From the NCBI RefSeq assembly GCF_002086455.1, contig NZ_MVHC01000001.1:1-64000 (forward strand): 64,000 nucleotides of DNA. The letters run 5' to 3'. The translations under genes were made by a program, and so were the position numbers. Shown here piece by piece: positions 38,191-48,905 of this stretch (position 1 is the first letter of the stretch; each line of letters begins with the position of its first letter). The DNA comes from Mycolicibacter algericus DSM 45454 (lineage in GTDB: Bacteria; Actinomycetota; Actinomycetes; Mycobacteriales; Mycobacteriaceae). Under the pieces are notes generated by a model. The model ran no database searches. It was not told the DNA's origin and saw only the letters and a program-made list of their open reading frames with translations.

Positions 38191-39258
38191 TCAGCCCGCC
38201 AGGGTCGCCAGCGCGTCGCCGATGACGTCACCGGTGTCCGCGGCGCTGCCGCCGGTGGCGTCGCCCATGGCTGCGGTGACGGTGTCGATCACCGCCTGTG
38301 GGAACCCGGTGAACGCCGCGACCACGTCGGTGAAGCCGGTCTGCAGTGCGGCGGTGATGTCGGCCGAGTCGCCGCCCTGGATGGCCTCCCACAGGTGCCA
38401 CAGCGCGATCTGCGGCGCGGTGATCAGGTCGCGGAAGTCGACGAACAACCCGGTGAACAGGTCCGGGGTCGCAGACACCGCTATGCCGTCCCAGCTGACC
38501 AGCGTCCAACCGTCGGTGGGGTTGCCCTCGAGGACGGCCTGGCCACCGTTGGGCGGCGGCCCGCCGTTTTCGAGCACCGTCTGAATGATCGGCCAGACAT
38601 CCGGGTTCTTGACGTTCATCAGAATCCAGATGGCGATAACACCGCCACTGGAATATGCCACGTCGGTCATCGGCCCATCGCCGGCAATGGTGTTGTTGTA
38701 GATCGTGTCGACGGCGCTGGAGATCTGATCCTGGAACACCACCCCGTTGTATGCGGTGCCGGGCTCCGAGACGAAGAGGTTGCCCAGAATCCACGACGCC
38801 ATCGGCAAGAAAAAGGAGGCTTCGGTGATCAGATTGCGGGGCTGGTCCTCGAACAGCCCGGCGGGGATCTCGTTGAGGTCCGAGAGCACCTGCACATCCG
38901 GCATCCCCGGCAACAGGGCCAGCGCGGCTGCGGACTCCTGGGTCCGGACGAGTTCTGAGGCGTAGATGCCGGCGATACCGCCGGGGAACTCGTTTTGGAT
39001 GGCGGCGGCGACGTCGTGCGCCTGCTGCTCGCCCAGCGCGGTGAGGTGAGCACCGGGCGGCAGCGTGCCGAGAATGTTGTTGAGATCGTCGGTCGATTGC
39101 CCGTGCCGCACCAGATCCAGCGTGATGTCCTCGGCGGCCAGCGCGATGTCGAAGGCGCGTGCGGACGGCGGCGGCGCCACCGGTATCGCGGTGACGATCC
39201 CGGCACCAGCCAATGCGATGCCCACACCGATCCACCGATAGCTGATAAGTCGCTGCAT
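38191..39258 (-). CDS. Exported histidine phosphatase-family protein 1 (second catalytic His replaced)
   Basis: The 355-residue protein has a Sec signal peptide (MQRLISYRWIGVGIALAGAG) and a phosphoglycerate-mutase-like domain with LVRHGQS (nucleophile H52) and SELVRTQESA. The second histidine, at AFSH/AFAH in its two neighbours, is S204 here (VAYSSGGVIAIW), so activity may be lost or altered. The C-terminal half repeats the paralogues' pattern (TDGWTLVSWDG, LFVDFRDL, FPQAVIDTV). GGGGGGAGG lies 6 nt before ATG 39258. A CRP-like site is at 39286-39301. Confidence 0.82.
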   Translation of the reverse strand: MQRLISYRWIGVGIALAGAGIVTAIPVAPPPSARAFDIALAAEDITLDLVRHGQSTDDLNNILGTLPPGAHLTALGEQQAHDVAAAIQNEFPGGIAGIYASELVRTQESAAALALLPGMPDVQVLSDLNEIPAGLFEDQPRNLITEASFFLPMASWILGNLFVSEPGTAYNGVVFQDQISSAVDTIYNNTIAGDGPMTDVAYSSGGVIAIWILMNVKNPDVWPIIQTVLENGGPPPNGGQAVLEGNPTDGWTLVSWDGIAVSATPDLFTGLFVDFRDLITAPQIALWHLWEAIQGGDSADITAALQTGFTDVVAAFTGFPQAVIDTVTAAMGDATGGSAADTGDVIGDALATLAG

Positions 39259-39285
39259 GCTCAGCCTCCCCCCGGAGTGAAGCGA

Positions 39286-39301
39286 TGTGACCGCTCTCAC
39301 G
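39286..39301. promoter_or_regulatory. Weak CRP-like site (TGTGA-N6-TCACg)
   Basis: The site TGTGACCGCTCTCACG matches the TGTGA-N6-TCACA consensus of mycobacterial Crp (Rv3676) except for its last base. It lies only 28 nt before the first phosphatase-family start, so it would more probably repress than activate. A chance match is possible. Confidence 0.3.
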
Positions 39302-39381
39302 GTACTCACGTTGCGATCAGCTGAGCAATGCCTGTTCTCGGCGAATTCGACAGCTCCGGTTCAGCCCGTCCTGATACGAAG

Positions 39382-39412
39382 CCGGGCGCAGCGGGGTTAC
39401 CGCTGCGCCCGG
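39382..39412 (-). terminator. Perfect 13-bp hairpin behind histidine phosphatase 2
   Basis: CCGGGCGCAGCGG (39382-39394), loop GGTTA, CCGCTGCGCCCGG (39400-39412): a perfect 13-bp stem with 5-nt loop and no U tract, the form common for mycobacterial terminators. It begins 14 nt beyond the stop of the gene ending at 39426 and would separate it from the first paralogue. Confidence 0.7.
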
Positions 39413-39425
39413 ACTCTCGGGTGCC

Positions 39426-40511
39426 TCAGCCCGCCAAGGCTGCCAGCGCGTCGCCCAGCGCGTCGGCTGCGCTGCTACCGGCGGTGTCGTCCATGGCTCC
39501 GGTGATGGTGTCGATCACCGCCTGCGGGAACGCCGTGACCGCGGCTAACACATCGTTGAAGCCGGTCTGCAGCGCGGCGGTGATGTCGGCGGGGTCGCCG
39601 CCCAGGATGGCCTCCCAGATGTGCCAGCCGGCCATCTGCGGCGCGACCATCAGGTCGCGGAAGTCCACGAACAGCCCGGTGAGCAGGCCCGGGTTCTCCG
39701 CCACCTCGGTTCCGTTCCAGCTGACCAGCGTCCAGCCGTCGGTCGGGTTGCCCTCGATCACGACCTGGCCGGTGTTGGGCAGAATGCCTTGCAGCAGCGA
39801 CTGGAAGTAGAGCTCGAAGTCCGGATTCTTGACGTTCATCATGACCCAGGTGGAGATCGACGCGGCATGCGAGAACGCCACGCTGCTGAAGCCGCCGTCG
39901 GCGTCGGTGGCGCCGTTGTTGTAGATCTGCTCGACGGCGTCACCGAACCGGTCCTGGAACGCCATGCCGTTGGGGTCGATCGTCGAGCCCAGCTGCGGCA
40001 CCCAGTACTGGCCGAACATCCACGACAGCGGGCCCACCAGGTACAGCAGCGCCATCAGCTGATTGTCCTGCGAGGTGCCCTCGAGGATCCCGGCGTTGAG
40101 TTCGTTGAGCCCCGACAGGATCGACAGCGGGTGGTCCGGCGCACCGGCTGCCGCCAGCCAGTCGGCGGCGGTCTGCTGGGTTCGGATGAACTCCGAGGCG
40201 TAGACCCCGTCGTAGAAGCCCGGGTCGGCCAGGTGCTGCGGGTTGTCGGGGTCGGCGAGGAAGGCGGCCTGCTCGGCGCCTTCGGCCGTGATCGGCGCCC
40301 CCGGGGGCAGTGTCCCGATGATGCCTTCCACATTGTCTTCGGACTGGCCGTGCCGCACCAGGTCGAGCACCATGTCGACGGCGGTCAGCTCGATGTCGGT
40401 CACGGCGATGTCCGGCAGCGGTCCAGCGATCGGGACGACCGGGGCGGCGGCCACCATGCCGGCGCCGACGAGCGCGACTCCGGCGGTGATCCACGGGCGG
40501 GTTTGGCGCAT
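39426..40511 (-). CDS. Exported histidine phosphatase-family protein 2
   Basis: The 361-residue paralogue has a signal peptide (MRQTRPWITAGVALVGAGMV), nucleophile H54 in LVRHGQS, ASEFIRTQQTA, and second catalytic histidine H215 in VAFSHAASIS, so the active site looks complete. The tail FPQAVIDTITGAMD matches its neighbours. ATG 40511 has AAGGAG 9 nt upstream; ATG 40538 is an alternative that would add 9 residues before the signal peptide. The substrate is unknown; phosphate esters outside the membrane are likely. Confidence 0.85.
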   Translation of the reverse strand: MRQTRPWITAGVALVGAGMVAAAPVVPIAGPLPDIAVTDIELTAVDMVLDLVRHGQSEDNVEGIIGTLPPGAPITAEGAEQAAFLADPDNPQHLADPGFYDGVYASEFIRTQQTAADWLAAAGAPDHPLSILSGLNELNAGILEGTSQDNQLMALLYLVGPLSWMFGQYWVPQLGSTIDPNGMAFQDRFGDAVEQIYNNGATDADGGFSSVAFSHAASISTWVMMNVKNPDFELYFQSLLQGILPNTGQVVIEGNPTDGWTLVSWNGTEVAENPGLLTGLFVDFRDLMVAPQMAGWHIWEAILGGDPADITAALQTGFNDVLAAVTAFPQAVIDTITGAMDDTAGSSAADALGDALAALAG

Positions 40512-40580
40512 GATGATCTTCTCCTTCAGCGAGTCCATCAGATCCGTTACGCTCCGGCGCGTAGCGCAATGCTGTTGCTG

Positions 40581-40609
40581 AAGTTAACCCGTCGATTTAC
40601 CTATGTCAA
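40581..40609 (-). promoter_or_regulatory. SigA-type promoter of histidine phosphatase 2
   Basis: On the minus strand a consensus -35 TTGACA (40604-40609) is followed by exactly 17 nt and a -10 TAACTT (40581-40586), 70 nt before the ATG at 40511. It lies in a 132-nt AT-richer intergenic stretch. This is the best-formed promoter seen in the window. Confidence 0.7.
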
Positions 40610-40643
40610 TGCTTAAGAGGTTCGAAATTTCCGCACGGTGCAG

Positions 40644-41666
40644 CTAGCCGCCGAAGGCGTCGGTGAAGGTGTCGACCACTGCCTGCGGGAACGCGCTGAT
40701 AGCAGCGACGACCTGTTCGAACCCGGTCTCCAGCGCGGCGGCGATCTCGGCTTGATCGCCGCCTTGGATCGCCTCCAGGATGTGCCAGGTAGCGATCTGC
40801 GGCGCCGTGGTCAGATCCCGCCAGTCGACGAACAAGCCGGTGAGCAGGTCCGGGGTCGCCGACACCTCGTGGCCATCCCAGCTGACCAGCGTCCAGCCGT
40901 CAGTCGGGTTGCCCTCGATGACCACCTGGGCGGCGTTGGCCAACGGACTGAGGGTCTTGATCCCCTCGTTGATGACCAGCCACAGATCCGGGTTCTTGAC
41001 GTTCATCAGCGTCCAGATCGCAATGGTCCCGGCGTGCGCGAACGCCACGCTCGTCGTCGGGCTCTCCGGGTCGGCGATGGTGTTGCCGTAGATGGCCTCG
41101 ATCGCGTCACTGACGCGGTCGTTGAACACCACGCCGTTGACATCGATCGTCGACCCCAGTTGCGGCATCCAGTACTGCCCCATGATCCACATGACCGGAG
41201 CGAAGATGTAGCCGATCTGGGTGAGGATGTTGAGCGGCTCGCCTTCCAGAAAGCCGCCGTGAAGTTCGTTGAGCCCGGCCAACGTGGTGATGTCCATGTT
41301 CAGCAGGTCCGCCAGCGGCTGTGCGGTGTCCTGGGCACGGAGAAACTCCGAGGCGTAGATGCCGTCGATCCCGTCCGGGAACGCCGCCTGAATCCCGGGT
41401 GCGACGTCGACCGCCTGCTGCTGCCCGAGCGCCGTCAGTGCTGCGCCGGGCGGGATGGTGCCCAGGACGTCCTCGGCGTTGTCCACCGACTCACCGTGGC
41501 GCACCAGATCGAGCGTGATGTCCTGGGCGGCGAGCAGGATCTCGGCCGCGGTGGGGATGGTCAGCGGCACCGCGACCGGGTTGACCACCGGACCCGCCGC
41601 GACGGCGCTCGCGCTGACGAGCGCGACGGCGCCGGCGATCCAGGGACGGGTGACACCTTGCTGCAT
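40644..41666 (-). CDS. Exported histidine phosphatase-family protein 3
   Basis: The 340-residue paralogue has a signal peptide (MQQGVTRPWIAGAVALVSAS), nucleophile H57 in LVRHGES, ASEFLRAQDTA, and second histidine H211 in VAFAHAGTIAIW, so it appears active. It shares LPPGA/IPPGA, MPQLGSTID, LMNVKNPDLW and TDGWTLVSWDG with its neighbours. ATG 41666 has AGGAAG 6 nt upstream; the frame is open further but that part is not signal-like. It lies nearest the promoter region with the CRP-type palindrome. Confidence 0.85.
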   Translation of the reverse strand: MQQGVTRPWIAGAVALVSASAVAAGPVVNPVAVPLTIPTAAEILLAAQDITLDLVRHGESVDNAEDVLGTIPPGAALTALGQQQAVDVAPGIQAAFPDGIDGIYASEFLRAQDTAQPLADLLNMDITTLAGLNELHGGFLEGEPLNILTQIGYIFAPVMWIMGQYWMPQLGSTIDVNGVVFNDRVSDAIEAIYGNTIADPESPTTSVAFAHAGTIAIWTLMNVKNPDLWLVINEGIKTLSPLANAAQVVIEGNPTDGWTLVSWDGHEVSATPDLLTGLFVDWRDLTTAPQIATWHILEAIQGGDQAEIAAALETGFEQVVAAISAFPQAVVDTFTDAFGG

Positions 41667-41723
41667 TGACGTCTTCCTATCGGCGACACCGCGGACGGGT
41701 CCGCGCAACTTAAACGTTGGCTG

Positions 41724-41729
41724 ATAGTA
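41724..41729 (-). promoter_or_regulatory. Possible -10 element of histidine phosphatase 3
   Basis: TACTAT on the minus strand lies 58 nt before the ATG at 41666 in an AT-richer patch. No good -35 is visible at 16-19 nt, as would fit an activator-dependent promoter. Low confidence. Confidence 0.3.
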
Positions 41730-41839
41730 ACATGAAAGCAGACCATTTTCCGCGAAGGCGCACAGTGAGCGTCGAAGCGTGAAGAGCCCGGCGAACCGGT
41801 CCGGAATTTGAGCCACACAGCCGCCCAGCCCCGTACTAG

Positions 41840-41857
41840 ATGTGAGCCAGCTCACAT
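41840..41857. promoter_or_regulatory. CRP-type palindrome ATGTGAGC-CA-GCTCACAT
   Basis: This perfect 18-bp palindrome contains TGTGA-N6-TCACA, the exact consensus of mycobacterial Crp (Rv3676). It lies 174 nt upstream of the third histidine phosphatase start and 16 nt beyond the stop of echA17. If used, the likely target is the phosphatase gene. The -10 proposed at 41724 would put the site about 115 nt from it, further than usual, so a nearer start or a different protein should be considered. Confidence 0.6.
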
Positions 41858-41872
41858 CGGGTGCTCCGGCGG

Positions 41873-42538
41873 CTAGGACGGACCGATGCGGCCGTCGATC
41901 GCGGATTTGATCGCGGCCAATGCCTGCGACGGGGTGTCGACGAAGCGTCCGGCCCATTTGACCGCCGCGTCATAGACGCCATCGGGGGCCACCATGTCCT
42001 CGACCACGCCCAGCGCCAGCGCCTCTTCGGCATCGAAGAACCGTCCGCTGTACGCCAGTTCCTTGGCGCGGCTCGCGCCGATGGTGTGGGCCAGCCGGTC
42101 CAGCCCGGCCACCTCGGGGACGAGGCCGGCCAGAATCTCGGTCGCGCCGAACTTGGCGTTGTCGCCGCTGATCCGCCAGTCCGCGGCCAGTGCCAGCGCC
42201 AAGCCGCTGCCCAGCGCGTAGCCGGTGACCGCCGCGACCGTCGGCTTGCCGATGGCCGCCACGGCCTGTACGGCCTCCTGGCGGACGCGGCCGAACTGCT
42301 CGGTCTCGGCGGCGATCAGGGTGCGCAGCTCGGGCACGTCGTCGCCGGCACAGAAGATCTCGTGCCCGCCGAACAACACCACCGCGGCGATATCGTCACG
42401 GGTCGACACCGCCACGGCGGCCTCGGTGATCTCCCGGTAGACCTGCCGGGTCAAGGCGTTGGTCGGCGGCCGCGACAGCACCAGGGTGGCAATCCCGGGG
42501 GCATCCGATGCGGTGTGGACGGAAACGAATTCGCTCAT
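41873..42538 (-). CDS. echA17: Enoyl-CoA hydratase/isomerase family protein (EchA17 type), shortened
   Basis: The crotonase-fold protein (221 residues) has the oxyanion segments [19 protein letters not shown] and [20 protein letters not shown] and the [14 protein letters not shown] block. It should act on enoyl-CoA in the cytosol. Compared with M. tuberculosis EchA17 (about 254 residues) it stops near [11 protein letters not shown] and lacks the last 30-odd residues, the C-terminal helices used for trimer contacts. No continuation is seen in other frames. ATG 42538 overlaps the NUDIX stop by 4 nt. Confidence 0.82.
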   Translation of the reverse strand: MSEFVSVHTASDAPGIATLVLSRPPTNALTRQVYREITEAAVAVSTRDDIAAVVLFGGHEIFCAGDDVPELRTLIAAETEQFGRVRQEAVQAVAAIGKPTVAAVTGYALGSGLALALAADWRISGDNAKFGATEILAGLVPEVAGLDRLAHTIGASRAKELAYSGRFFDAEEALALGVVEDMVAPDGVYDAAVKWAGRFVDTPSQALAAIKSAIDGRIGPS

Positions 42539-43353
42539 CCGGGCCACCGTTTGCCGCGCGCCGCGTTGTATCGCTCCGAGTTGAAGAATTCGATCTGCCA
42601 GTTGTCGCCGACACGAGCCAGCCCCGGCTGCGTCACCACGATCTCGCGTTCCAGCGCCAGCACATCCTCGACGCTGCGGCCCGCCAGCGAATCGAGTTGA
42701 GTCCAGGTCGGCGGCAGCAGGAAGCTGCGACCGGCCGCGAAATCTTCGATCGCGGCTTCCGGGGTGAGCCAGCCGGCTCGGTCGGACTCGGTGTTCTCAC
42801 CGTCGGCGCGCTGCCCGACCGGCAGTGCTGCCACGAAGAAGTAGGTGTCGTAGCGCCGGGTGCGCTCGGCCTCCGGTGTCACCCAGTTCGCCCACGGCCG
42901 CAACAACTCGGCGTGCAGCACCAGGTTCTCGGTGCGCAGGAAGTCGGCGAACGACAACTCGCCGACGGACAGTGCGCGACGGGCGTCGGCGTACACCGAC
43001 GCATCGGCGACCACGCGCCGCGAGTCGTCGGCGGGTCCGGCGAACAGCACACCGGATTCCTCGAACGTCTCCCGCACCGCCGCGCACACCAGCGCCGCGG
43101 CCAAATCGATCTCGACGCCGAAGCGCTGCGCCCACCAGGCCGGCTCCGGCCCGAACCAGGCGACCTCGGCACTGCGATCCCGCTCGTCGACCCCGCCGCC
43201 GGGAAACACCATCACGCCCGCGGCGAACTCCATCGCGGCATGGCGGCGCATCAAGAACACGTCCAGGGGTCCGCGCCCGCTCTCCCCGTTGCGCACCAAC
43301 ATCACCGTGGCGGCTGGTCGCGTCGGCAGCGGCGGCGGCTGCGGAGCGCTCAT
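42535..43353 (-). CDS. NUDIX hydrolase (Rv3040c type)
   Basis: The 272-residue protein begins with [12 protein letters not shown] and carries [10 protein letters not shown] followed, after an insertion of about 35 residues, by the NUDIX box core [11 protein letters not shown]. The widened spacing is the NUDT19-type layout, whose members hydrolyse CoA or other nucleoside diphosphates. It sits in an ABC-NUDIX-EchA17 run with ATGA overlaps on both sides, so a link to CoA metabolism is plausible. Confidence 0.87.
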   Translation of the reverse strand: MSAPQPPPLPTRPAATVMLVRNGESGRGPLDVFLMRRHAAMEFAAGVMVFPGGGVDERDRSAEVAWFGPEPAWWAQRFGVEIDLAAALVCAAVRETFEESGVLFAGPADDSRRVVADASVYADARRALSVGELSFADFLRTENLVLHAELLRPWANWVTPEAERTRRYDTYFFVAALPVGQRADGENTESDRAGWLTPEAAIEDFAAGRSFLLPPTWTQLDSLAGRSVEDVLALEREIVVTQPGLARVGDNWQIEFFNSERYNAARGKRWPG

Positions 43354-44204
43354 GCGCGCCTCCGATGCGCCGCCCGGCTGCGGGTCCGGCGGGCGAAGTA
43401 CCGCCCGTCGATGACGTCCAGGGAGATCGACTGGCCGAACGCGGCCGACAGATTCTCGGCGGTCAGCACATCGCTGAGCAGGCCGGCGGCGACGGTGCGG
43501 CCTTCGGCCAGCAGCAGGCAGTGGCTGAATCCGATCGGGATCTCCTCGACGTGATGGGTGACCAGCACGATCGCCGGGGCGTCGGGGTCCGCGGCCAGAT
43601 CCGCCAGCCGGGCGACCAGTTCCTCGCGACCGCCCAGGTCGAGGCCCGCCGCCGGTTCGTCGAGCAGCAGCAGCTCCGGATCGGTCATCAGCGCGCGGGC
43701 GATCAGCACCCGCTTGCGCTCACCTTCGCTCAACGTGCCGTAGGTGCGGTCGGCCAAGTGCTCGGCGCCGAGACTTTCCAGCAGGTCGATCGCGCGGTCG
43801 TGGTCGACGGCGTCGTAACGCTCCCGCCACCGCCCCAGCACCGCGTAGCCCGCCGAGATGACCAGGTCGAGGACCGTTTCATTGTCCGGTATCCGCTGGG
43901 CCAGCGCCGCGGAGCTCAACCCGACCCGGGCGCGCAGCTCGGTGGTGTCGACCCGCCCGAGCTGTTCACCGAGCACGAAGGCGACGCCGGAGGACGGATG
44001 TTCGGTGGCAGCGGCGATCCGCAGCAGCGACGTCTTGCCGGCCCCGTTCGGCCCGATGACCACCCAGCGTTCGTCGAGTTCGACCGACCAGTCCAGCGGA
44101 CCCACCATGGTTCGGCCGTCACGGCGCAGCGAAATCCCCTCGAAGTGGATCAACAGGTCTTGATCGGCCGCTGCGCGGGGGCCGGGGCGTCCGGTGTCGG
44201 GCAC
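43350..44204 (-). CDS. ABC transporter ATP-binding protein (Rv3041c type)
   Basis: The 284-residue ATPase has Walker A GPNGAGKTSLL, Q-loop region, signature LSEGERKRVLIARAL and Walker B LLLLDEPAAGLD, then the H-loop LVTHHVEEI. This is the ModF/photorepair-like single-domain type. No permease gene is adjacent, so its transport partner, if any, is elsewhere. GTG 44204 was chosen to match the family length; the open frame extends to 44330. Confidence 0.88.
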   Translation of the reverse strand: MPDTGRPGPRAAADQDLLIHFEGISLRRDGRTMVGPLDWSVELDERWVVIGPNGAGKTSLLRIAAATEHPSSGVAFVLGEQLGRVDTTELRARVGLSSAALAQRIPDNETVLDLVISAGYAVLGRWRERYDAVDHDRAIDLLESLGAEHLADRTYGTLSEGERKRVLIARALMTDPELLLLDEPAAGLDLGGREELVARLADLAADPDAPAIVLVTHHVEEIPIGFSHCLLLAEGRTVAAGLLSDVLTAENLSAAFGQSISLDVIDGRYFARRTRSRAAHRRRA

Positions 44205-44365
44205 GGCCCTATGGTGCCGTACCCGGCTCCCTCGGCGACCGACCGGGGTGCCGATGGGCCCGGGAGCACGCAAAAGGCCGGCTTGGCAGGAAGCGGCGTG
44301 AGATGTTGTAACTTGCATCACAGTAAGCACATATTCATGTCTCGGCTATCGTTCAGGGGGCCCCC

Positions 44366-45748
44366 ATGGTTCGTGGTTCCGGCGCGGTCGCGGTCGTCCT
44401 CACCGGCGCCTGCCTGCTCAGCTCCCCCGCCCCGCCGGCGACCGCCGCCGAGCTGCAGCCGGTTCGGCTCGCCTCCTCGCTGGGCGGCGGTACGGCGCTG
44501 ATCCTGGGGCCCAGCGGCATCTCGACGCCGAGCCAGGCCTACGCCGATCTCGTCAACGAGTTGTATCTGGCACCGCACGGCTTCACCGGCACCACCGAGA
44601 TCCTGACCACACCCCAGGGGCTGTACCCGTTCCTGGGCCCGTTCGGCGAGACCCTGGACCGATCACTGGTACAGGGCAACGAGGTCCTCGAAGCGGCGAT
44701 CCTCGAACAGATCGCCGGTGGCCACGTCGATGCCGACAACCCGGTGGTGGTGTTCGGGTGGTCGCAAAGCGCGGTGATGTCCGCACAGCTCATGCAGCAA
44801 CTGGCCGACCAGGGTGTACCGAGCGACTACGTCCACTTCGTGCTGCTCGGTGATGAGACCGTTCCCAACGGCGGCATGCTGGCCCGCTTCGATCTGCCGC
44901 TCGGGACGAATCCGACCATCCCCAGCCTGGGCCTGACGTTCAGCGGCGCCCAACCGACGACGCTGTTCCCGGCCGACGTCTACACCCACGAGTACGACGG
45001 GTTCGCCTCCTTCCCGCAGTACCCGATCAACTTCCTGTCGGTGCTCAACGCCGTGATGGGGATCCTCTTCCAGCACAGCACCTACCTGGGGCTCACCCCC
45101 GAGCAGATCGCCGACGCGGTGTTGCTGCCGGTCTCGGGCCCGGACGTGCTGACCGACTACTACATGATCCCGGCGGAGACACTTCCCCTGCTGGCCCCGC
45201 TACAGCTGTTGCCGTTCATCGGCGACCCGCTGGTGGACCTGCTGCAGCCGGCACTGCGGGTGCTGGTGAACCTGGGCTACGGCAACATCGAGAACGGCTG
45301 GAGTCCAGGCTTTGCCGATGTCCCCACCGGACTGGGTTTCCTGCCGGACGCACATGTGCTGCAACAGGTTCCGCAAGCGCTCGCCGACGGTGTGCAACAG
45401 GGGATCACCGACTTCTTCGCCCGGTTGGCCGACCCGGACAACTATGTCTACTCGCTGCCGGCTTGGGCCCAGCAACTGCTCAACGAGGCGGAGTTCATTG
45501 CGGGCAGCCAATTCTCGGTGCTGTCCATGGTTCCCACCACCTGGCAGGATCTCTTCGAGACCTTCCCGCCGCACACCGGCATTCCGCCGCTGGACATGCT
45601 CAGCGCAGTGTTGTTCACCCTGCCCGAGTACAACTACGAGATCTTCGCCGCCGAACTCGCCGACGGCAACCTGCTCGACGCCATCGGCATTCCGCTGGCC
45701 GCCGACCTCGGGCTGCTGCCGCTGATCATCGTCGGCGCGTTGTTCTGA
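44366..45748 (+). CDS. Exported PE-PPE domain serine hydrolase
   Basis: The 460-residue protein has a signal peptide (VAVVLTGACLLSSPAPPATA) directly followed by a PE-PPE domain, an alpha/beta-hydrolase fold of esterase or cutinase type. The nucleophile motif is FGWSQSAVM (GxSxS), followed by LLGDETVPNGGML. PE or PPE modules are absent: export is by Sec rather than ESX. Family members such as PE16 or LipY-like proteins are esterases. It is divergent from the ABC gene and convergent with serB2. AGGGGG precedes the ATG. Confidence 0.82.
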   Translation: MVRGSGAVAVVLTGACLLSSPAPPATAAELQPVRLASSLGGGTALILGPSGISTPSQAYADLVNELYLAPHGFTGTTEILTTPQGLYPFLGPFGETLDRSLVQGNEVLEAAILEQIAGGHVDADNPVVVFGWSQSAVMSAQLMQQLADQGVPSDYVHFVLLGDETVPNGGMLARFDLPLGTNPTIPSLGLTFSGAQPTTLFPADVYTHEYDGFASFPQYPINFLSVLNAVMGILFQHSTYLGLTPEQIADAVLLPVSGPDVLTDYYMIPAETLPLLAPLQLLPFIGDPLVDLLQPALRVLVNLGYGNIENGWSPGFADVPTGLGFLPDAHVLQQVPQALADGVQQGITDFFARLADPDNYVYSLPAWAQQLLNEAEFIAGSQFSVLSMVPTTWQDLFETFPPHTGIPPLDMLSAVLFTLPEYNYEIFAAELADGNLLDAIGIPLAADLGLLPLIIVGALF

Positions 45749-45757
45749 GCCGGTCGG

Positions 45758-48767
<3,010 letters not shown>

Positions 48768-48905
48768 GATTCCTCCAAACATGGGCATCCCGGGGACTTG
48801 GGTCGAATCCTAACCCCGAGCGTCGCCCCGCCGGTATAGGCCTCCTACAAAACGTCGTATTCGTCTCACCGACGGGGCGGCGCCGGTCGGTGTTACCGTC
48901 ACCGC

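Noticed and set aside
48789..48905. IdeR iron box before fecB
   Set aside because: No TTAGGTTAGGCTAACCTAA-like sequence is present in the intergenic region.
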